Source of the DNA: Maricaulis sp036231565
GTDB lineage: Bacteria; Pseudomonadota; Alphaproteobacteria; Caulobacterales; Maricaulaceae
Reading direction: 5' to 3'
DNA length: 64,000 nt
NCBI GenBank assembly: GCA_036231565.1
Contig: JAZAHA010000013.1
Location: 14,827-78,826 of the forward strand
In this document: one piece after another, positions 51,612-61,212 of the stretch
How the letters are laid out: each line of letters opens with the position of its first letter
Position numbering within the stretch: the stretch's first letter is position 1
The notes under the pieces: model-generated
Seen by the model: only the letters and a program-made list of their open reading frames with translations
What the model was told of the DNA's origin: nothing
Database searches by the model: none
Translations under genes and position numbers: made by a program

Positions 51612-54600
51612 CTAAAAGGCTGCCCGTACGCTGACACCCCAGATCTGGGGATCGAGCGTGAACACATTGGTCGAAAGACCCGTATCGTCGCTGTTGGTAA
51701 AGGCGTCGACGATCGGCGCATCGTCGAACACGTTCTTGATATAGCCCTCGATGACAAAACCGTCGCGCGGCCGCATCAAGGTCACCGAGACGTTGAGGTT
51801 CTCCCAGGACTCCAGCTGGTCGTATTCTGTGTTGTAGACCCGGAAATAGCTTTCACCCTGCCAGTAGTAGTCGGCCCGCGGGGTCAGCTCCCATTCACCG
51901 AGATGGAAGGTGTACTGGGCACCGATATTCAGCGTCCAGTTGGGCGCGTTAGGCAGTTCGTTGCCGCTCAGATCGGTTTCGAAACCACGCCCCCCGTTGG
52001 GAGCGTCTTCGAGCGGGTTGTACTCGAAACCATAGAACAGCCAGTAAGGCAGAGTGGTGTTGAAGTCCGGATCGAAGGCGCCGAACCGCGCCGCACCACC
52101 GCAGAGCGCCGACAGGGCGTTGGAGGTCACCACTCCGAAGATCTGCGCCCTTTGAAGTATGGTCTCGACATGCTCGGTCGGCGCAATGCAGTTCGATGGG
52201 ACCTGCACCCAGGGCCGGATCACGGTCCAGCCATCATTCCCCGCTGTCCGGTTCATGACATCGATGGACCCTTCGCCATCGGCAATGCGGGTGTTGAGAT
52301 AGCCGAGATTGCCGTCTATCTGGAAGTCGGGCGTCGGGCGGTACATCGCCTCCAGCTCCACCCCCCAGATCCGGGCGTCGAAGTTTTCGTTGAGCGAGAT
52401 GCGGTCAACGATCTGTGACACCTGGTAATCTTCATAGTCGTACCAGAAGCCCGTCAGATTCAGCATGCCGCGCCCATTGGCAAAGGTGTTCTTCGTGCCA
52501 ATTTCGAAGGCGTTGACATATTCCGGTTCGAACGTGCCTTCGAGCGGCTGATACTGGATCACCTCGGGGTTGATCTCGGCCCGCGGCGGGTTTGTGCCGC
52601 CGCCCTTATAGCCTCGCGAATATGACGCGTAGATCAGCGTGTCCTCGGTGAAAGACAAATCGGGCATCCAGTCGATCACGGCCCGGCCGGTCAGGGCCTC
52701 CCAACCCAGTTCGACGTCGGGGTCGGCCTGATAGCCGCGGCGGGAATAGCCGCCTGAAGACAGCCCCGGACCACCATCCAGCTGTGCGCCCAGCAGAAGC
52801 TGGCTGGGATAGGGGGTCGCTGTCTTCTGATCGTCGGTGTAGCGCAATCCCAGCGTGAGGCGCAGTTCGGGGCTGAGCTCCCAATACCCCTCACCGAACA
52901 CGGCCCAGGACCGGGTCTCTACGACGTTCCGGCTGCGGAAATAGTTGTGACCGTCGCCTGCCAGGTTGTCGATCGGCGTCGGATCGACGTAAACGCATTC
53001 CGTCACCGTGGGCGGCGAGGAAGCTCCACCATTGTAGTTCTCGTCACAGGTCGCAGTGAAATCCCCAAAGGCGGATAGTGGCTTGTTGTAATAATACTCA
53101 GCCAAGGCTGTGAAAAGATTGTTGAAAACGAAGTAGTCGTCCTGCGATTCGAACTCCAGATAATTCGCACCCAGGCTGAAATTGAAGCTTCCTTCGAAAT
53201 CAGATTGCAGCCGCACTTCCTGATACCATTGCGAATTATCCGAACGACTGAGATCGGCCGACAGCATACGGGACGACGCGCCGAGTTGCGGGTCGGTATA
53301 GATGCCCCCCGGCGACAGAGGCGACGGCGCGGGGTTGCCACCAGTATCCACCCGCAGGCTGGTATCCGGGAAAATGGGGTCGGACAGGAAACGCCCGTAA
53401 TCCTGCGTTGCCCAGTAGTCGTCTTTGGCATAGGCCGTCTGCGAGTACAGCGTCAGATCCTCGGTCAATTCGAACGCCAGATTGAGCTGAAAGACGTCGT
53501 TCTCGGCTCGGAAGCGCGGGTCGATCACAGCGTGAATTTCCCGCAGGTCGCGGGAAACGGTCGCTCCTGCATACGGATCCGTACCGAAGGTGGGAATGTC
53601 GAGGCGCGTGCCGTCGGACGAGAGCCCCTGATAGAGCAGTATGCTGCCGGCCCGAACGATGGTCAGGGATCCGCCATTGGGCGCATCGTAGGCTGCGTCC
53701 TCGAACAGGGAGCTCGGCAGGCAGCCTTGGCTCAGCTGGTTTTGCAGGAGATCACCGGAATCGATCGTCCCGGCGACGAAAGTCGGTACGGGCGTGCTGC
53801 CCACCTGGGTCGGACCCGGGTCGGTGGTGCACAATTGCTTGCCGGTGCGCGAACGGTTGTCGTCTTCCTCGAAATGTTCCCAGATCAGGCTGGCGCTGAA
53901 ACGTTCGGTCGGCTCCCAAAGGGCGGAGACACGAGTAGACCACAGGTCGCGGTCATTCACATGCCGGTCCGTGAAACTGTTGTAGTCGAAACCCTCGCGC
54001 TGGGTGGCGGCTCCGGCCAAACGCAGGGCGAACGTGTCGCCGACCGGAATGTTGATGTATCCACGCAGGCGGCGGCTGTCATACCCGCCGACCTCTGCCT
54101 CGATCGACCCTTCGAACACACCGGTTTCCGGCAGGTTGGGAAGCATGTTGACCACACCGCCCGTCGCATTGCGGCCGTAGAGCGTGCCTTGTGGCCCGCG
54201 GAGCACCTCAACGCGCTGTACGTCGAAATACTCCTGCTCGAACAGCCGGTTCCGGATCAGCGGCACATTGTTGAAGCTGATCGCGACGGCCGGATCGCTG
54301 GCCGCGGAAATGGCCTTGGTCCCGATCCCGCGGATCGAGAAGTTGAACATCGAGAAGTTGTTCTTCGAAAAGGCCACGTTCGGGATCGCCCGAAGCAGTT
54401 CCGACCCGCCCTCGATGCCGCGCAGGTTGAGATCCTCAGCCGTAAAGGCCGATACCGCGATCGGCACATCCTGGATCACTTCCTCGCGCTTCTGCGCCGT
54501 CACGGTGATGACGTCACCGGAAAAGCGGCGCTCGTTTTCAGTCTCCGTCTCGTCTGCGGACTGCGCGAAGGCAGCACCCCCCGCCAGGACAAGAACAGCA

Positions 54601-54650
54601 GTCGATACGCCGGCCTTCAGACAGGCACGCCCGGTTGCGATAGCTCGCAT
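51612..54650 (-). CDS. TonB-dependent outer-membrane receptor under TetR control
   Basis: 1012 aa. Signal peptide ending GAAFAQ; plug with VITVTAQKREEVIQDVPIAVSAFTAEDL, FSIRGIGT and DVQRVEVLRGPQGTLYGRNATGGVVNML; a long barrel ending WGVSVRAAF. The (V)TAQKREE...VPIAVSA plug is the common sphingomonad/Caulobacter type for small hydrophobic or phenolic ligands. The ATG has GGAGGAAG upstream. Its promoter carries an 18-bp palindromic site (54802-54819) related to one in front of the metal-hydrolase gene, and a TetR gene is divergent from it. The ligand is not readable. Confidence 0.92.
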   Translation of the reverse strand: MRAIATGRACLKAGVSTAVLVLAGGAAFAQSADETETENERRFSGDVITVTAQKREEVIQDVPIAVSAFTAEDLNLRGIEGGSELLRAIPNVAFSKNNFSMFNFSIRGIGTKAISAASDPAVAISFNNVPLIRNRLFEQEYFDVQRVEVLRGPQGTLYGRNATGGVVNMLPNLPETGVFEGSIEAEVGGYDSRRLRGYINIPVGDTFALRLAGAATQREGFDYNSFTDRHVNDRDLWSTRVSALWEPTERFSASLIWEHFEEDDNRSRTGKQLCTTDPGPTQVGSTPVPTFVAGTIDSGDLLQNQLSQGCLPSSLFEDAAYDAPNGGSLTIVRAGSILLYQGLSSDGTRLDIPTFGTDPYAGATVSRDLREIHAVIDPRFRAENDVFQLNLAFELTEDLTLYSQTAYAKDDYWATQDYGRFLSDPIFPDTSLRVDTGGNPAPSPLSPGGIYTDPQLGASSRMLSADLSRSDNSQWYQEVRLQSDFEGSFNFSLGANYLEFESQDDYFVFNNLFTALAEYYYNKPLSAFGDFTATCDENYNGGASSPPTVTECVYVDPTPIDNLAGDGHNYFRSRNVVETRSWAVFGEGYWELSPELRLTLGLRYTDDQKTATPYPSQLLLGAQLDGGPGLSSGGYSRRGYQADPDVELGWEALTGRAVIDWMPDLSFTEDTLIYASYSRGYKGGGTNPPRAEINPEVIQYQPLEGTFEPEYVNAFEIGTKNTFANGRGMLNLTGFWYDYEDYQVSQIVDRISLNENFDARIWGVELEAMYRPTPDFQIDGNLGYLNTRIADGEGSIDVMNRTAGNDGWTVIRPWVQVPSNCIAPTEHVETILQRAQIFGVVTSNALSALCGGAARFGAFDPDFNTTLPYWLFYGFEYNPLEDAPNGGRGFETDLSGNELPNAPNWTLNIGAQYTFHLGEWELTPRADYYWQGESYFRVYNTEYDQLESWENLNVSVTLMRPRDGFVIEGYIKNVFDDAPIVDAFTNSDDTGLSTNVFTLDPQIWGVSVRAAF

Positions 54651-54801
54651 TTATCTTCCTCCCTCTTGCCGATCCCCGGCAGCCACTCTTCAGGCGGCCT
54701 TGGCGGGTACACGGCGATCCGCCGGTTCTTTTCCTCGCAGACAGCGGCGGCTCTGCCCTTGAGCGCATATCGGTGCAGTTATTCACGGCAGTGTCAATAC
54801 T

Positions 54802-54819
54802 ATTGATATCAATGTCAGT
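54802..54819. promoter_or_regulatory. Candidate TetR operator, receptor promoter
   Basis: ATTGATATCAATGTCAGT contains the perfect palindrome ATTGATATCAAT and matches 13 of 18 positions of the site at 56912. It lies between the divergent receptor and TetR genes. Confidence 0.6.
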
Positions 54820-54977
54820 AAGATTTTTTCTATCGTTGCGTGCTGAAGACCGCACTTCGCCAAAAGGTTCGTCAACGTGCGGGCCTGCCTGGCAAGCCTC
54901 CGGAAGCCCACCGCTTGTGTTAACCCGGTGTTCAGTCTAGGAGACAGCCGCTATCTACATCGAAGTAACCAACCGAC

Positions 54978-55598
54978 ATGCCAAAAGAGAAGACCGTTCA
55001 GAAACGCCGGCGGCGGACGCCGGACGAGGCGCGAAGCGAGGCCCTCGCCGCGGCCCGCTCCCTCCTGCTCCAGGCTGGACCGGATGCCGTCACACTGTCG
55101 GCTGTGGCCAAGAAGATCGGCGTGACCCATGCCAATCTGATCCACCATTTCGGATCGGCTTCCGACCTGCAGGCCGCCCTGATGGGGTCGATGGTGGACG
55201 ATCTGCGCGATGCACTCGACGCCGCCGTCGCACGGCTTCGCACAGACCAGAGCGCACCCCGCGAACTGGTCGATGCCGTCTTCGACGCCTTCGGCGAAGG
55301 CGGCGCAGGCCGACTGGCTTCCTGGATCGTTATGACCGGTGACACCTCCCGGCTCGAACCAGTCCGTCAGGCGGTCCTGGGCGTGGTCGATGCGGTCGAC
55401 GAGATGGCCGGGCACGATCCGCAGCTCCCCCGAGAGCGGATCAAGGCCGCAGTTCTTTTCATTGCGTTGACCGCTTTCGGCGACGCCCTCATAGGCCCGC
55501 CGCTGCGGGACATTCTCGGCCAGGACGACAAGGCCAGCCGCCGGATCATGGCCGATTTGCTGCCAGCCTTCCTGGAGCGTCCGAAGGGGGCCGGCTGA
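54978..55598 (+). CDS. TetR-family transcriptional regulator
   Basis: 206 aa. Basic N-terminus (KRRRRTPDEARSEAL) then a TetR helix-turn-helix (ARSLLLQAGPDAVTLSAVAKKIGVTHANLIHHFGSASDLQAAL, about residues 20-65) and a helical ligand domain. It is divergent from the TonB receptor and convergent with the DUF2147/metal-hydrolase pair. Similar palindromes occur in front of both target units, which suggests it represses both. No strong ribosome site is visible upstream of the ATG. Confidence 0.92.
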   Translation: MPKEKTVQKRRRRTPDEARSEALAAARSLLLQAGPDAVTLSAVAKKIGVTHANLIHHFGSASDLQAALMGSMVDDLRDALDAAVARLRTDQSAPRELVDAVFDAFGEGGAGRLASWIVMTGDTSRLEPVRQAVLGVVDAVDEMAGHDPQLPRERIKAAVLFIALTAFGDALIGPPLRDILGQDDKASRRIMADLLPAFLERPKGAG

Positions 55599-55601
55599 CC
55601 C

Positions 55602-56030
55602 TCAGTCGGCCCGTGTCCAGACCCGGGTCCGGCAGAAGAAAGCCACACAGCCCTTCACTTCCAGACTCCCGTCTTCGCGCAGGCGCAGCTCACCATTGCG
55701 GGCGCCATCGCCGGATTGGGGGTCGTAGACGGGGCCGCCTTCCCATTCGCGCGGCCCGCCGGAGAAATCTTGCAGCACGACGAGCCCGTCCAGACGCCGA
55801 TCACGCAGGCTGCGGTCCGAGTTTCGGACATCCCGCTGGTCAGGATTGTCCCGCAGCGCGTCGGCATCGACTAGCCGGCCGCACAGCGCATCGTCACAGC
55901 GGTAGATTTCCACCTTGCCGCCTGCCGAGCCGGTGGCCCAGAGGCCGGTGATGTCCGGCATGTTCTCAGCATGGGCAGCCGGTGCGGCCATCAGCAGACC
56001 GGCCAGTAAAGGCAGGTATCCGGATCTCAT
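55602..56030 (-). CDS. DUF2147 secreted protein
   Basis: 142 aa with a signal peptide (to AHA). The core ITGLWATGSAGGKVEIYRCDDALCGRLV and GPVYDPQSGDGARNGELRLREDGSLEVKGCVAFFCRTRVWTR is the DUF2147 pattern, a small lipocalin-like beta-barrel of the periplasm with paired Cys residues. Members often lie beside lipid or hydrocarbon metabolism genes; function is not established. The start overlaps the metal-hydrolase stop by four bases (ATGA), so it is the second gene of that operon. Confidence 0.88.
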   Translation of the reverse strand: MRSGYLPLLAGLLMAAPAAHAENMPDITGLWATGSAGGKVEIYRCDDALCGRLVDADALRDNPDQRDVRNSDRSLRDRRLDGLVVLQDFSGGPREWEGGPVYDPQSGDGARNGELRLREDGSLEVKGCVAFFCRTRVWTRAD

Positions 56031-56884
56031 GCGGGGCTCTCCTGCTCCTTGAACATGTTCAGCGACTCCAGGGCGCCTTCGATCAGTTCGCGATCATCCG
56101 TATGCCAGGGGTGAAAGCCGGGACGCATATATCCGAAGGCACCCTGCACCAGCACCCGCATCGGACCGGGACGACCATACAGGAAACCGAGCAGACGCAT
56201 CCATGTTCCAAAATTGTTCAGCCCGTCCTGCTTGAGCAGATCTGCAGTGTTGCGATAGATCACCCAGTGGAACCGCACCGTTGCGGTCGCCATCACGACA
56301 CAACGCCGGGCCCAGCGGCGAATGCCGGGCAGCTTGCGGGTGACGCTGTTCCACGTATCGAACGCCACCGCCTTGTGTTCGATCTCCTCGATCGCGTGCC
56401 AGCGCCATAGACGCAGCGCCTCGGGGCTGACCCCGTCGAGATATTTCGGATCTGCCAGCACACCATGGGCCAGCACGGCCGTGAAGTGCTCGAGCGCGCA
56501 GGTCGCGGCCAGCTGAATCTGGTGCGGTCGCGATCTGGCCCAGGTCACCGTGACCCGCGTGCGCTCCTCCAGCGGCCGGATGTCGTAACCGGCATCCTCG
56601 GCCTGGCGGTTGAACACGGCATGTTCCCGCGAATGCATGGACTCCTGGTACATGAAATCATCGATCTGACTGCGCAGCGGCTCCTCGGTGCGATCGCGAT
56701 AGCGCTTGATCGACTGCATGAAAAACTTCTCGCCTAGCGGGAAGGTTGAGGACAGCGCGTTGAAGAAAGCCGAACGCCCCGGATCCCCCCCATGCCACCA
56801 GCGCGGATTGGGCGTGTCGCGGCCAAACCGCATGTCGCGCCGCTGGATAACCAGATCGCTGGGAGTTCCGGAATTGGATGCCAT
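56027..56884 (-). CDS. PF10118-type predicted metal-dependent hydrolase
   Basis: About 285 aa. Helix-rich with carboxylate/His metal motifs in order: DFMYQESMHSREHAVFN, ATCALEHFTAVLAHG and WHAIEEIEHKAVAFD, as in the COG3687/PF10118 family, whose di-metal helical core resembles ferritin-like oxygenases. The reaction is unproven. Start at 56884 (MASNSGTPSD), with AGAGG upstream; an earlier ATG at 56953 would run through the palindromic operator site. Forms an operon with the DUF2147 gene and is probably controlled by the TetR at 54978. Confidence 0.85.
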   Translation of the reverse strand: MASNSGTPSDLVIQRRDMRFGRDTPNPRWWHGGDPGRSAFFNALSSTFPLGEKFFMQSIKRYRDRTEEPLRSQIDDFMYQESMHSREHAVFNRQAEDAGYDIRPLEERTRVTVTWARSRPHQIQLAATCALEHFTAVLAHGVLADPKYLDGVSPEALRLWRWHAIEEIEHKAVAFDTWNSVTRKLPGIRRWARRCVVMATATVRFHWVIYRNTADLLKQDGLNNFGTWMRLLGFLYGRPGPMRVLVQGAFGYMRPGFHPWHTDDRELIEGALESLNMFKEQESPA

Positions 56885-56911
56885 GAGTGCCTCTTTCACG
56901 TCACTATTTAC

Positions 56912-56929
56912 ATTGACGTTAATGTCAAT
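56912..56929. promoter_or_regulatory. Candidate TetR operator, metal-hydrolase promoter
   Basis: ATTGACGTTAATGTCAAT has perfect 6-bp inverted arms (ATTGAC/GTCAAT) around GTTAAT. It sits 28 bp before the metal-hydrolase ATG and resembles the site at 54802. Confidence 0.65.
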
Positions 56930-56989
56930 AACGAAGAAGGCGGCCTTTGACAAGGCCTGCAGGGCATTACAAATGTTATAGAGGTGCGA

Positions 56990-58195
56990 TCAGGCGCGAT
57001 CCGAAAGGGGAAGTATCTCGACCCGATCGCCAGCCGCCAGCGCCGAAGCACCGGCCGGCCGCCGGATGAGGCAATCGGCCTGTACGAGCGCCGAAAGTGC
57101 CGAGGAGTCCTGGTTCGCCAGCGGCGCAACCCGGCCGTCCTGGTCGCGCCCGGCACGCAGATAGGTTTCCCGCCAGTCATTGGCTTCGAGCGCGAGGGCA
57201 AGGGGGGCCTGTGCGAAGACAGCGCTCGCGGTACCGCCGCCCAGCCGCGCCAGAGCCGGACGCAGGAAGAGGCGCGCCATAACGAGGGCGGAAACCGGAT
57301 TGCCCGGCAAGCCAAGCACCGGGTGCCCCTCGACTATGCCGAACCAGGTCGGCTTGCCCGGCCGGGCTGCAATCCGCTCGAATGCGAACCGGCCACCATC
57401 GGCCTCGAACACGGCACGCAGATGGTCATGCCCGCCGACCGACGCCCCGCCGATCGTTATTGTCATGTCACGGTCGCGCCCTTGGCGAAGCGCGTCCCGT
57501 ACCGCATCGGGCCGATCTCGGGCGATACCCAGATAGACCGGATCGCCACCCCAGATACGGACCAGTTCCACCAGCCCGGGGGCGACTGAGTTGACGATCT
57601 GCGAAGGACCAGCAAGCTCACCGGGTTCAACCAGCTCGTCACCCGTCGCCAGAATCGCCACACGGGGTCGCGGGTGAATATTGAGGGTTGCGACACGCGC
57701 CGCGGCGGCCAGTGCGACAGCTTCCGGCGACAGGCGCTGCCCCGCCTCAAGCAGACACTCGCCGCGCGAAAAGTCCGTACCCGCCGGCCGGATATTGGCC
57801 ATCGGGCGTGATGTGTCATCGAGCCGGACCGTATCGCCCTCGCGCGACGCCTTTTCCTGCATCACAACCTGGTCGGCACCGTCCGGCACCGGCGCTCCGG
57901 TGGATATCCGCACGGCCTCTCCCGGCCCGAGCGCCGCGTGAAAGGCATGACCGGCGGCCGCTTCGCCGATGAGGCGCGGTGCCTTAGTGCCCGCAGCAAG
58001 GTCCGCCGAGCGGACGGCATACCCATCCATCGCTGACGCGGCGAACGGCGGCTGCGTCCATTGCGAGACCAGCGGCTCGGCCAGGAAAGCGCCCCCGCAG
58101 GCCCCCAGCGGCTGCTCGACCGGTACCAGCGGCGATAGAGCGGCAAGTATCGCATCCAGGGCGGCATCGACGGTCAGCATCGCGGTGTCTGCCAT
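56990..58195 (-). CDS. moeA: Molybdopterin molybdenumtransferase
   Basis: 401 aa, the full length for MoeA. It inserts molybdate into adenylylated molybdopterin in the cytoplasm. Recognised blocks: PPFAASAMDGYAVR, ISTGAPVPDGADQVVMQE, the nucleotide/molybdate-site strand VAILATGDELVEPGE and VLGLPGNPVSALV. The C-terminal domain (about 330-401) is present. The ATG begins one base after the moaB stop, so the two are co-transcribed. Indicates use of molybdoenzymes elsewhere in the genome. Confidence 0.95.
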   Translation of the reverse strand: MADTAMLTVDAALDAILAALSPLVPVEQPLGACGGAFLAEPLVSQWTQPPFAASAMDGYAVRSADLAAGTKAPRLIGEAAAGHAFHAALGPGEAVRISTGAPVPDGADQVVMQEKASREGDTVRLDDTSRPMANIRPAGTDFSRGECLLEAGQRLSPEAVALAAAARVATLNIHPRPRVAILATGDELVEPGELAGPSQIVNSVAPGLVELVRIWGGDPVYLGIARDRPDAVRDALRQGRDRDMTITIGGASVGGHDHLRAVFEADGGRFAFERIAARPGKPTWFGIVEGHPVLGLPGNPVSALVMARLFLRPALARLGGGTASAVFAQAPLALALEANDWRETYLRAGRDQDGRVAPLANQDSSALSALVQADCLIRRPAGASALAAGDRVEILPLSDRA

Positions 58196-58196
58196 C

Positions 58197-58712
58197 TCAG
58201 CGCTCCGTCAGCCGGGGAATGAGCTCGACCAGGTTGCAGGGCCGGTGCGTCCGGTCGAATTCGATCCTCAGCACTTTGTTCCAGGCGTCGCGGCAGCCGC
58301 CGCTCGAGCCCGGAACGGCAAACAGATAGGTGCCGCCGGCTATCCCGGCCGTTGCCCGCGACTGGATGGTCGACACGCCGACCGAGGCATAGCTGACCTG
58401 GTGGAAGACGGCGGCAAAGCCGTCCATCTCCTTGTCATAGACACCGCGGAAGGCTTCGGGCGTGACGTCGCGCCCGGTCAGACCGGTTCCGCCCGTGGCA
58501 ATGACAGCATGAATATCGGGATTGGCGATCCACACGCTCAGCTGTGTGCGGATCTCCGTAACATCGTCGGGTATGATGGCGTAATCGACAACGCTATGGC
58601 CATCGGCCGCGATCGCATCGCGCAACCAGGGTCCGGTCTTGTCCGTTGCCGCATCGCGCGTATCGGATACCGTCATGACGGCAAACCCGACCTGATCCGG
58701 AATAGCACCCAT
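58197..58712 (-). CDS. moaB: Molybdenum cofactor biosynthesis protein B (MPT adenylyltransferase-type)
   Basis: 171 aa of the MoaB/MogA fold. Blocks: VGFAVMTVSDTRDAATDKTG, DAVIATGGTGLTGRDVTPEAF, and the C-terminal FAVPGSSGGCRDAWNKVL. It would adenylate or bind molybdopterin ahead of MoeA. The ATG has GGAG upstream. First gene of a two-gene operon; the 250-bp region upstream is shared with katG. Confidence 0.94.
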   Translation of the reverse strand: MGAIPDQVGFAVMTVSDTRDAATDKTGPWLRDAIAADGHSVVDYAIIPDDVTEIRTQLSVWIANPDIHAVIATGGTGLTGRDVTPEAFRGVYDKEMDGFAAVFHQVSYASVGVSTIQSRATAGIAGGTYLFAVPGSSGGCRDAWNKVLRIEFDRTHRPCNLVELIPRLTER

Positions 58713-58962
58713 TCGCCCGCTCCCTTGCTCGATGTCCGTCGAAGTGGGCCTGTTCTGTCACCGGCACAAGGGGCGGGCGAATTCCGGCCGCTGCAGCGGT
58801 CACAAACGTCCGTCACAAAGCCGCGAGCGACCATGACAGTGACACAATCTATAGGTTCGCCTGATAAAATCGATTTGATTCATAGAACCCAGCCCGTCAT
58901 CCTCTTCTCAGTTTTGATGAGTAAATCGGCATCCACACATTCAAGACATGATCGGAGACATC

Positions 58963-61137
<2,175 letters not shown>

Positions 61138-61167
61138 CACCGGCGGAAACGCCCCTGAAACGACGAA

Positions 61168-61198
61168 GAGCGGACCCGGACGGGTCCGCTCCTTTTTT
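61168..61198 (+). terminator. Rho-independent terminator of katG
   Basis: GAGCGGACCCG and CGGGTCCGCTC are perfect 11-bp complements followed by CTTTTTT, 30 bp after the katG stop. Confidence 0.95.
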
Positions 61199-61212
61199 AT
61201 TGCCGTTCAGCT

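Noticed and set aside
58845..58890. OxyR-type site upstream of katG
   Set aside because: An ATAG-N7-TGAT element with a second half at the right spacing can be drawn, but only a few consensus positions match; too weak to annotate.
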